36,387 bases of DNA from Candidatus Methanovirga aequatorialis (GTDB lineage Archaea > Methanobacteriota > Methanobacteria > Methanobacteriales > Methanobacteriaceae), in the NCBI GenBank assembly GCA_031282205.1, contig JAITEE010000039.1, positions 1 through 36,387 of the forward strand, given 5' to 3'. Of this stretch, positions 8,367-15,647 are shown piece after piece. A program made the position numbers and the translations under genes. The notes under the pieces are model-generated. The model did not search any database, was not told the origin of the DNA, and saw only the letters and a list, made by a program, of their open reading frames with translations. The stretch's first letter is position 1. Each line of letters begins with the position of its first letter.

Positions 8367-9938
8367 CTAATTAACATTAAAAATATCTGTTGGTCTATTA
8401 TTCCTAAAATTTCCATTAGTAGCATTATCTATGTTTAGAATTCCATGATCATGATAAATTGCCCCACCTTTATCTGTTGCCGTATTAGAACTCAATATAG
8501 AATTAATTAATGTTAAATTTGCATAATAGCTATTAATCGCACCACCATTATGTGCTTGATTCATGCTCATATTACATTTATTAATAGAAATATTATTGGC
8601 ATTCATAATGTTGATTCCACCACCAACATTAGCTTTATTGTCTTCAAATTTACTATTGGTCACGTTCACATTCTTTGGATAAACACTTTGAGTATTGAAA
8701 GCAGGAGGTGCTATACAAATTGCTCCACCATAGTCCGTTGCAACGTTATTAATAAACTCAGAATCCATTATTTTTAATTCCTCATTATTTGATCTAAATG
8801 GTTGGGTTTTTATAGCTCCACCTTCACCAGCACAATTATTAATAAACGAACATTTAATAACCTCTAATTTACCATTATTACAAATTGCTCCAGAATTACT
8901 ACCAGAACTATATCCACTGGTAACCCTGTTATTAATAAACTTTGAATTTAAAACAACAGCACTACCATCAACATCAATAGCACCACCAGAGTGCGGTGCA
9001 TAATTTTCATTAAAGAGTGAATTATTGACTGTAAGTTTTGCATTTCCTCCTGCATTAGTTATTACACCACCACTGTAACCATCCTCAGATAATCCATTTC
9101 TTGTAAAATTAGAATTATCAATATTCAAATTACCCTCTTCATTAGTTATGGCTCCAGAATAACCAAATCCACTACCTCCTGCACTATTATTTATAAATGA
9201 AGATGATTTTATATTAACATTAGATGAACCACCCTGAAATATAGCTCCAGCCTGTGAATCAGCATGATTATTACTAAAATTAGAATATTCAACAAACAAA
9301 TTAGTTCGATCAGCCATATATACAGCACCACCAATTCTATAATTACCATTAACTTCACCATCATTTACATTATGATCAAAAGAACTACGAATTATAGTCA
9401 AATTAGATTTTCTTGCACTGTATATTGTTCCACCATAAACGTCTCCATCACATTCTGCATGATTATCAATGAATTCTGAATCATTAAGACTAAGATCACC
9501 ATAGTTAGAAATACATCCGCCACAAGCATAGTAACCATTAGGGTCTGTTACACTGCAATTATATAAGTGACATTTATTCAGTGACAGAACTCCTTTATTA
9601 AGTATTCCACCGCCTTCTTCTAAGTCTTTACCATTTTTTATTGTTAAACGACATATGGTAACTTTAACACCTTCACCTACATGGAATACTCGATTGTATC
9701 CTTCTGCATCAATGATCGCATCATTACCATTAATATTAATATTCTTGGTGATGCTAATATCACGACTTCCATCACCTTTATACAAATTTAAATTTTTTAA
9801 ATTGATTGTTGTCCCATTTGGTGCATCATCAATTAATTCTTGTATTGTTTTTACTTTTGACTCATTTTGTGGTAATGCACAAAGAGTAGAAGATAAAAAA
9901 ACAATCAATATTATTATTAAACTCATTTTTTTCTTCAT
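8367..9938 (-). CDS. Secreted adhesin-like beta-helix protein without membrane anchor
   Basis: This 523-residue protein has a signal peptide (1-20), then VKTIQELIDDAPNGTTINLK, the usual entry of pectate-lyase-like beta-helices. Some 15 irregular coils carry GGAI/GGGI turns and F-x-N-N motifs (for example FINNSAGGSGFGYSGAI, FTRNGLSEDGYSGGVI) to the end. No C-terminal hydrophobic segment is present, so it is probably secreted or held by other surface proteins. The ribosome binding site TGAGGT precedes ATG 9938. It lies between the two paralogous proteins at 6707 and 9986 with gaps of 217 and 47 bases. Its C-terminus resembles the partial protein at 1-519. The ligand is unknown. Confidence 0.85.
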   Translation of the reverse strand: MKKKMSLIIILIVFLSSTLCALPQNESKVKTIQELIDDAPNGTTINLKNLNLYKGDGSRDISITKNININGNDAIIDAEGYNRVFHVGEGVKVTICRLTIKNGKDLEEGGGILNKGVLSLNKCHLYNCSVTDPNGYYACGGCISNYGDLSLNDSEFIDNHAECDGDVYGGTIYSARKSNLTIIRSSFDHNVNDGEVNGNYRIGGAVYMADRTNLFVEYSNFSNNHADSQAGAIFQGGSSNVNIKSSSFINNSAGGSGFGYSGAITNEEGNLNIDNSNFTRNGLSEDGYSGGVITNAGGNAKLTVNNSLFNENYAPHSGGAIDVDGSAVVLNSKFINNRVTSGYSSGSNSGAICNNGKLEVIKCSFINNCAGEGGAIKTQPFRSNNEELKIMDSEFINNVATDYGGAICIAPPAFNTQSVYPKNVNVTNSKFEDNKANVGGGINIMNANNISINKCNMSMNQAHNGGAINSYYANLTLINSILSSNTATDKGGAIYHDHGILNIDNATNGNFRNNRPTDIFNVN

Positions 9939-9985
9939 ATTTAAACCTCACTTTTATTAATATCAATGAAATTTAATCATTAAAC

Positions 9986-11074
9986 CTACCTACAGAATAT
10001 AGGACCTTTAAGTTTACTATTTCCTATGGTGTTACATTTTTTAAACACATTTATATTTGTATTATTATATGTTTCCTCATCAAAAACCCAAGAATCAGTA
10101 CTTTCCATGAAGATATTATTCATTTCATATACTGTTTCAATATTTTGTATGTTTGGACCATAGGTTGATTTAAAAGCAAGATATTTGACTGGATGGCCAG
10201 AGAAAATATTTGTACTATTTTTATTGACGGTTATAGTATTGTTAAATATATATTTAAGATTACCAAAAATTCCTATAGCCCAAAAATTATCCGCACCATG
10301 ATCAACCGCTAAAGTAGCATCAAAATCATGAATATAATTGCTAAAAACCTTAGTATCATCACTTGCCATAATTCCAACTTGAGCGTTACTAATGTCATTA
10401 TTTTCAATGACTGAATGATATCCATCAAAATTAATTCCCCAACATATATTAGATGGAGAACCAACAACTTTATTACCACTAATATTAGCATTATAAGAAT
10501 GATAGACAGTTAATACGTTTCCTCCTTGATCCGTCATATTTCCAGAATAAAAAGTATTATTAATTATATTAACATTAGCAGTTCCAGAATAAAAACCTAT
10601 AAGACAACATGTGGTTGGTGCAGATCCTTTAAATGTATTATTTGTTAATCTTAAATTAGAACATCCATTTGCCTCAAATGGTCTAGCATCTGCAACAACA
10701 GTATTATTACTTAATGAAATATCATCACAGTCGTTGACACGAACAGCACCTGTTAAATTTAGTCCAGATAAAGTTGATCCTTTACTTTCTCCACTAAAAA
10801 AGAAATTACAGTTTGTAAATTTGCTACTTGCATTATAACTTGTGATAAATAGCGTGATATTATTATTATTAAAATTTTTATCATGCATATCCATAAGTTT
10901 TAATGTGTCTCCACTTTTAAAAGGTGAATTTGCTAAGAGATCTCCATTTGCATTAAAATATTGTGAATAATTATTATCACCAATTATGTAAACAGACCCT
11001 CCACTAACAGAACCTAAATACATCGTTGTCATTAAAGAGCTTAAAACTAACATTAATCCTAACTTTTTAATCAT
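9986..11074 (-). CDS. Secreted beta-helix surface protein, anchor-less paralogue of 6707-8149
   Basis: This 362-residue protein has a signal peptide (1-25, ending SVSGG), then VYIIGDNNYSQYFNANGDLL and KSGDTLKLMDMHD, a block shared with the protein at 6707-8149. The beta-helix carries the same QGGNVLTVYHSYNANISGNK and GSPSNICWGINFD signature. It stops at KLKGPIFCR with no Pro-rich stalk or membrane helix, whereas its paralogue has both. Many N-x-S/T sites suggest glycosylation. A ribosome binding site, GAGGGGAT, precedes ATG 11074. It is the first gene of the minus-strand surface/ExbB/DUF2149 set. It probably interacts with, or competes with, its anchored paralogue, but the function is unknown. 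Confidence 0.82.
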   Translation of the reverse strand: MIKKLGLMLVLSSLMTTMYLGSVSGGSVYIIGDNNYSQYFNANGDLLANSPFKSGDTLKLMDMHDKNFNNNNITLFITSYNASSKFTNCNFFFSGESKGSTLSGLNLTGAVRVNDCDDISLSNNTVVADARPFEANGCSNLRLTNNTFKGSAPTTCCLIGFYSGTANVNIINNTFYSGNMTDQGGNVLTVYHSYNANISGNKVVGSPSNICWGINFDGYHSVIENNDISNAQVGIMASDDTKVFSNYIHDFDATLAVDHGADNFWAIGIFGNLKYIFNNTITVNKNSTNIFSGHPVKYLAFKSTYGPNIQNIETVYEMNNIFMESTDSWVFDEETYNNTNINVFKKCNTIGNSKLKGPIFCR

Positions 11075-11157
11075 TTATCCCCTCTCCATTCAAATTACAA
11101 CAATTTTACCTTATTTATTTTATTGAACAAAAAATTTTTTAGTTCAAATCCCCCAGA

Positions 11158-11262
11158 TAGGTGGACAAAAATCTAAATTTTAAAATCAAAACAACCAGAA
11201 AATGCTTTGATTTATAAAAAAAAGATTTTTTTTCTTAAAAATAATTAATTTTTCATGACACT
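11158..11262. repeat. Decayed copy of the TGAG-GTGG-CAAAA element
   Basis: From AGGTGGACAAAAATCTAAAT onward this stretch follows the left half of the element at 1136-1246 (poly-A/T core with GAAAATGCTTTGATTTA against AAAAATGCTTTAATTTA). Its right end (TTTTTCATGACACTAT) is only a worn version of TTTTGACCACATCTCA. It therefore looks like an old insertion whose inverted repeat has decayed. It lies upstream of the first surface-protein gene. Confidence 0.6.
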
Positions 11263-11494
11263 ATGTTACATGTTTAATGGTTGTACTATATAAACTTTTC
11301 AATGAAATTGAATTTTTAACAAATAACCATTACCTCATCTTTTAAAGTGATGCAAAGAATTTTCATAATACCATTAAAAGTGAGTATTTCAGATATTAGG
11401 TATTTATATGGTTGATATAAAGTAATCAAAGTGTTAAACAGGACAAATCTAAAAAAAAGTTAAAGATCTTTTTGAATTGTACTTTTTACCAAAC

Positions 11495-11573
11495 TATTAA
11501 CAAGGTTACTATACACAACGTGTACAATCATAGAGCAACTCTATAATTAATTTTGTATTGTCATGACAATTTA
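11495..11573. repeat. 79-bp direct repeat, copy B
   Basis: This is a near-identical match to 5305-5383 in the same orientation, with the core CAACGTGTACAATCATAGAG followed by CAACTCTATAATTAATTTTG. It lies about 420 bases upstream of the surface protein at 9986-11074. Together with copy A it brackets a 6.1-kb block. Confidence 0.8.
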
Positions 11574-11671
11574 ATTTTAAATATTTATATGGTTGAAATT
11601 ACATGAATAATAAATAGTAAAATAAGCTGGAATTTCACAAAAAAACGCAGATGAAATATTATGTTTGAATT

Positions 11672-11785
11672 AAACAATAAGAATTAAGTTAAACAATAAG
11701 AATTAAGTTAAACAATAAGAATTAAGTTAAACAATAAGAATTAAGTTAAACAATAAGAATTAAGTTAAACAATAAGAATTAAGTT
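11672..11785. repeat. Six exact tandem copies of a 19-bp unit
   Basis: The unit AAACAATAAGAATTAAGTT is repeated six times with no change and no spacers (11672-11785). A 20-bp tandem duplication at 31931-31970 shares the 9-mer AACAATAAG. The array is intergenic. It could be a protein-binding array, or simply a slippage-prone minisatellite. Confidence 0.9.
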
Positions 11786-11798
11786 GTCTTAACAGTAT

Positions 11799-11910
11799 TA
11801 TAGTATCGGACACAACTTTTGAAAATACTATTTTATTTAATTAATGATTTAAAAGATTTTAAACAAGTTTAAAATTATCATCATTTTCAAATCAAATGTC
11901 GAATACTATA
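11799..11910. repeat. 112-bp imperfect inverted-repeat element
   Basis: The 28-bp arms at 11799-11826 and 11883-11910 match at 21 of 28 positions when one is reversed. The outer arm is TATAGTAT and the inner part is TTTGAAAAT. The 56 bases between are almost pure A/T. It is probably a small decayed insertion element. Confidence 0.5.
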
Positions 11911-12001
11911 GTATTTCTTATATTTTTTAGTTTTTATTTATATGTTTAATATAGCTAAAAATTGCGTTTAGAAGATATTATATAAATATTTTGCTATAAA
12001 A

Positions 12002-12101
12002 AGAGGGTGTAAATTTTTGTGGAGTTTTTTTAATTTTTCACATTTTCTTTATAAGTAAATGTTGATTTTTATGAAAAACTCCACACTTTTTTACACCCTC
12101 T
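12002..12101. repeat. 100-bp MITE-like element with 28-bp terminal inverted repeats
   Basis: The left end AGAGGGTGTAAATTTTTGTG continues GAGTTTTTT, and the right end is its inverse (AAAAACTCCACAC..TTTACACCCTCT), with about four differences. Ends of the form GGGTGTAAA are reminiscent of IS256-type elements, but no transposase is present and this assignment is a guess. The arms would fold into a long hairpin. Confidence 0.65.
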
Positions 12102-12205
12102 ATAAAAATAAAGAAAAAATAAAATTATAAAATATACAAATCGCTATATAATAAACAAACATTTTAAGATATACTTACCACAAAATCTATCTTTTTTTTA
12201 TAAAT

Positions 12206-12416
12206 TTGAGTCGTGGCCAAAAGTCGTTTCACTAAAATTTTGAATTTATTTATTTTAAATTCAATCGTTGAAATCATATTAATTCAATTTAAAGTTTTAT
12301 TATAACTATATTCTTATAATTATGGATAAATTCATGGATTAAATAAAATTTAAAGAGTAAATATTGGAATTAAATTTAGCAAATCTTTAAAAATTTGATT
12401 TTTGACCACGACTCAA
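12206..12416. repeat. 211-bp MITE-like element with TTGAGTCGTGG ends
   Basis: The left end TTGAGTCGTGGCCAAAAGTC (12206-12225) and the right end (12397-12416) are inverse at 18 of 20 positions. The end pattern TGAGnnGTGGnCAAAA is the one at 1136, 1246, 1391, 1460 and 11158, so it belongs to the same family although the core differs. There is no coding frame. Confidence 0.7.
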
Positions 12417-12554
12417 TTTAAGAAAACAAAAAATTCCATTTTCAAAAATCAAATCCTAAAATAGCTACTGGTTAGCTTAAAGAAAAAGATATAAACAAAA
12501 AATATTTTAATTGATATATTAATAATATTAAAAAATGAGATTTATAGGTGAAAC

Positions 12555-13691
12555 ATGCCGATTCTATCGTTTGGAAGTCAGAATATTGACCTTATAACAG
12601 GGGTAAAAACAAGCACAATACGGAAGTTATGGAAAATTCCTTTGAAAAAAGGGGACAGGTTACATTGCTATTGGAACTTGGTATCTAAAGAAAAGAAAAA
12701 GATATTTGAAGCCAAAGTTGTAGAAGTGGTTATCGTAGAATATAAAGATTTGAAAAGTAACAATGAAATAGCCATCAAAGAAGGATATAGTAGTGCCAAA
12801 GAAATGGTAAAAGAATTCAAGAAAATGTATGTTGATAAGTTGAAAAACGATGATAAATTCCAGATTATACACTTTAAAAAACTAAGTGTGGATGAGTGGG
12901 AAGGGGAAAAGATTGATGAGAAGGCAATGATAACACAAAGAGCGGATATTTTATTTGACAGTGGGAAATATGACAAATCTGAACTTTGTTATTCTGCCGC
13001 TTTAAAATTTGATCCCAATGATGTCTATCTCTTAAATAAAAAAGGAGATAATTTAAGTAGAATAGGTAAATTTCAAGAAGCTGTTGAATGTTATGATAAA
13101 GCATTGACCATTGAAAAAAACAATGAACATATATGGAATAACAAAGCCATTGTTCTTTTAAACCATGAAAAACCAAAGGAGGCATTGGAAAATAGTGACA
13201 AAGCAATGAGTTTAAATTCAAAAAATCCTTCTATATTGTATTGGAGAGGATTTATTCTCCAAGTTTTAGGAGAACTTGACGGTGCACTTGAAACCTATGA
13301 TGCCCTTATTAAAATCGATGAACGAAACCCAGAAGCATGGAATGCAAGAGGTAATCTTTTAGCAGAAATGGATAGACACGAAGAAGCATTGAAATCTTAC
13401 AATAGAGGATTAGAACATTGTTTTGATGTAAAAGATATCGATCCAATAGCTCAAAATAGGAAAGGAAATGCTCTTCTTGATCTTGGAAGATATGGGGAAG
13501 CGTTAGAAGCTTATGATGAAGCCATTAATCTCGATAAAAATAATGAATGGTTTTGGTTAAATAAAGGTGTTGTTCTTTTAGAATTGAGAAGATTTGAAGA
13601 AGCGAACACAACATTTATCAAGGTTCTTTCAATAAATCCCAACAACGATGATGCTCGGGTTTTAAGAGATGAATGTTTAGAAAATATGTGA
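12555..13691 (+). CDS. ASCH-domain/TPR fusion protein
   Basis: This is a soluble protein of 378 residues. The N-terminal 120 residues look like an ASCH/PUA-superfamily fold: ILSFGSQNIDLITGVKTSTI followed by RKLWKIPLKKGDRLHCYWN, where the GxKTSTIR stretch is the hallmark. The domain is usually thought to bind RNA or modified nucleotides. From about 125 to 378 there are about seven TPR units with the W/L-G-Y-A-F-A-P pattern (for example GKFQEAVECYDKALTIEKNN, GRYGEALEAYDEAINLDKNN). The start at 12555 has an AGGTGA ribosome binding site at 12548-12553 and no signal peptide. It may be a protein-binding adaptor that also recognises RNA; no specific function can be given. The convergent PRC-barrel gene ends 35 bases away. 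Confidence 0.8.
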   Translation: MPILSFGSQNIDLITGVKTSTIRKLWKIPLKKGDRLHCYWNLVSKEKKKIFEAKVVEVVIVEYKDLKSNNEIAIKEGYSSAKEMVKEFKKMYVDKLKNDDKFQIIHFKKLSVDEWEGEKIDEKAMITQRADILFDSGKYDKSELCYSAALKFDPNDVYLLNKKGDNLSRIGKFQEAVECYDKALTIEKNNEHIWNNKAIVLLNHEKPKEALENSDKAMSLNSKNPSILYWRGFILQVLGELDGALETYDALIKIDERNPEAWNARGNLLAEMDRHEEALKSYNRGLEHCFDVKDIDPIAQNRKGNALLDLGRYGEALEAYDEAINLDKNNEWFWLNKGVVLLELRRFEEANTTFIKVLSINPNNDDARVLRDECLENM

Positions 13692-13726
13692 GAACTGTTT
13701 AAATTAATGGAGATAAATACTAAAAT

Positions 13727-13993
13727 TCACTCTGTGACTATTATAAACTCCCCAACCTTTTCAACTCTTGAAAAGGGAATGAACACATAATCACCTTTTG
13801 TCTTAGATCCTTTAATATTAATATTTTTATCACTGTTTGCTCTAACAACGATATCGACAATTTTTCCAGTTTTTTCATTGACTATCAATTCTTCTAACTG
13901 ACCAAGAATACGTGCATTATTTGTAGCAACTCTATATCCTCTTACATCAGCCCACAGCTTTTCTTCTTTTTTGACGGTTATATTTTCTTCCAT
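13727..13993 (-). CDS. PRC-barrel domain protein
   Basis: This small soluble protein of 88 residues is essentially one PRC-barrel: RGYRVATNNARILGQLEELI, VNEKTGKIVDIVV, then DYVFIPFSRVEKVGEFIIV. In archaea, stand-alone PRC-barrel proteins of this size are common and have been linked to RNA processing and to cell division (the CdpB family), but this copy cannot be assigned to either. The ribosome binding site GGTGG precedes ATG 13993 (spacing 4). It is convergent with the TPR gene. Confidence 0.82.
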   Translation of the reverse strand: MEENITVKKEEKLWADVRGYRVATNNARILGQLEELIVNEKTGKIVDIVVRANSDKNINIKGSKTKGDYVFIPFSRVEKVGEFIIVTE

Positions 13994-14422
13994 TGTCCCA
14001 CCAACTTATTTACGTTATAAAAATGAAATATTCAAGTGTTACCAATATATCCTTTGTATAGTTATATATGATCTCGTTGGGTATATATAACTAACCATTG
14101 AAATTTTTTTTAATTATGGTGTATTAAATAATGTTTGTAAGTAATAAAAATGTTTAATAATTTATTATAAACATTAAATTTTTAATTAAAGAAATTATAA
14201 TTATATATTTTTAAAAATAAAAGTATTTTAATGGTTATTTTAATAATTAATAAGATTTAAATAAAAATTAATTAAAAATAATATTTTAAAATCAAGTGAA
14301 TAATTACAAATATTTTTTATTCCACTTTATGTTAAAAAACAAAAATTTTTAATATTTAAGAGATGTGAGAGTGGTGACCATCAAATTAAATATTAAAAAA
14401 AGAAAAGAAAGGGGGTTTATAA
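13994..14422. other. Gene-free AT-rich region between the PRC-barrel and a secreted protein gene
   Basis: The 429 bases are mostly A and T. No credible frame is seen. It must hold the PRC-barrel promoter (candidate TATA stretches near 14060-14090). A loose inverted repeat, TTTTTAATATTT at about 14346 against its complement near 14388-14400, could end the transcript of the gene at 14423. Confidence 0.5.
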
Positions 14423-14923
14423 CTAATCGGTTATGGTACCATCCTCAACTATGTATAGATAAAATGATCTGTTATTGTTGAAATTAAAAACAGGAACCCT
14501 AAACCCATATTCCCCATAATGAACATTGGACATGTATATTGGAGTTTGTGGAACAACACCATAGCCTTCCTTAGGGAAATGATCTTTAATGTAGTCATAT
14601 ATTTGTCTTCTTGCTTCATCTCTAGTTAAAAAGTCTGATGTGCAGTTACCATTCTCACCATCAACATAAACATTGCCAACGATCTTATGGACTCTCATAT
14701 CCACAACAGGAAAAACGTAATTCTTGGTATCATTACAGTAAGCCCCATCTTGAACAACGACTCCCTCAGATCCAATGAAAATGTCAACGTTATAAATCGC
14801 TATATCTCTTGCATCATTCATGTCTAATTCTGGATTGGATGCAGATATAGATCCTACTACGGCAACAAAGCAAAAAATAGCTATTGCCATTACGAAAAAT
14901 CTTTTTAAATTTTGTGATTTCAT
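14423..14923 (-). CDS. Hypothetical secreted protein
   Basis: This is a 166-residue protein with a signal peptide or N-terminal anchor (FFVMAIAIFCFVAVVGSISA, about residues 9-30) and a mixed alpha/beta mature part. DMNDARDIAIYNVDIFIG and FLTRDEARRQIYDYIKDHFP are amphipathic helices followed by short strands, a layout loosely like PepSY-type domains. I do not recognise the family. ATG 14923 is preferred to GTG 14932 because GGTG lies five bases before it, at the position expected of a ribosome binding site. No operon partner is close: the next gene upstream, at 15053, is 130 bases away and small. Confidence 0.65.
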   Translation of the reverse strand: MKSQNLKRFFVMAIAIFCFVAVVGSISASNPELDMNDARDIAIYNVDIFIGSEGVVVQDGAYCNDTKNYVFPVVDMRVHKIVGNVYVDGENGNCTSDFLTRDEARRQIYDYIKDHFPKEGYGVVPQTPIYMSNVHYGEYGFRVPVFNFNNNRSFYLYIVEDGTITD

Positions 14924-15052
14924 TTTAAACACCGATTCAAGATTTATTTAAAATATAGATCTTTATTTTCAATATTTTAAAATAGCTCCTATCCTCCAAA
15001 CATAATAAAACATTAAATCTAAAATCGGGTCAAAATAGATAATAAAATTATA

Positions 15053-15256
15053 TTATGATGAAAGATGGATTAATTCTTCTATCATTATGTCATTTTCACT
15101 TACAACTTCAACGCTATTAGTCAAGGAATTACTACAACCAAAACATGGACAGTTGATGATAAATAAGCTTATTAGACATAAAGTAACAATAAGACTTCTT
15201 ATGTTACTTTCTCCAAACAACATATAAACCCATTCAATTTTATTTTTCACTACCAA
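15053..15256 (-). CDS. Possible small membrane or exported protein
   Basis: A frame of 67 codons from TTG (or 56 from the ATG at 15223) has one hydrophobic helix (LIVTLCLISLFIINC) followed by CPCFGCSN and a polar tail, which could be a cleaved or anchored small exported protein. No ribosome binding site is convincing at either start, and no family is recognised. It may be spurious. Confidence 0.3.
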   Translation of the reverse strand: MVVKNKIEWVYMLFGESNIRSLIVTLCLISLFIINCPCFGCSNSLTNSVEVVSENDIMIEELIHLSS

Positions 15257-15647
15257 TGCATTTAAATAGACATTTCTACATTGTTATAAAATAATTCACC
15301 TTTTTTAAATGATTTAACAATTCATTAAAAGCTTTATACAAAATATCGAAGGTATAACTCTTCTTAATTTTTCTATACCTTCACTCAATAGCCATTTACA
15401 AATTGTCAAGTATACTATCTACCACATAATATATAAAGTTTTCTGTTTTAATAAGAATATAAGTTATAGAATTTAACAATGTAAATCATTGTATTAGCTA
15501 TTTAAAACCCTAAAAAACTCAATATAATAAAAATACGAAAAGTTTATATAAAATAAAGTGAAAATAACCCGTAAAAACTAAAAAAAAGTTTGGATGATTC
15601 TTAAAAATATTGTCAGTCATGATCAAAGAAATGAATTGTTCGTTATT
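15257..15647. other. Gene-free region downstream of cobY
   Basis: These 391 AT-rich bases have no supported reading frame, stable hairpin or RNA gene. They are the 3' flank of cobY and the 5' flank of the small frame at 15053. Confidence 0.5.

Larger units (their letters stand above)
11075..12554. other. 1.5-kb gene-free region dense in repeats
   Basis: No protein-like frame with a start site is present on either strand. The region holds a decayed TGAG element, direct repeat B, the 19-bp tandem array, three inverted-repeat elements, and the promoter and leader of the TPR gene. The ribosome binding site AGGTGA at 12548-12553 belongs to that gene. Confidence 0.75.

Noticed and set aside
11672-11785. 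A CRISPR array
   Set aside because: The 19-bp units are contiguous with no unique spacers, are not palindromic, and no cas gene is present.
12668-13221. Minus-strand frames of 102 and 115 codons opposite the TPR gene
   Set aside because: They have low-complexity Phe/Ser/Leu-rich translation and no ribosome binding site, and the plus strand carries clear ASCH and TPR motifs.
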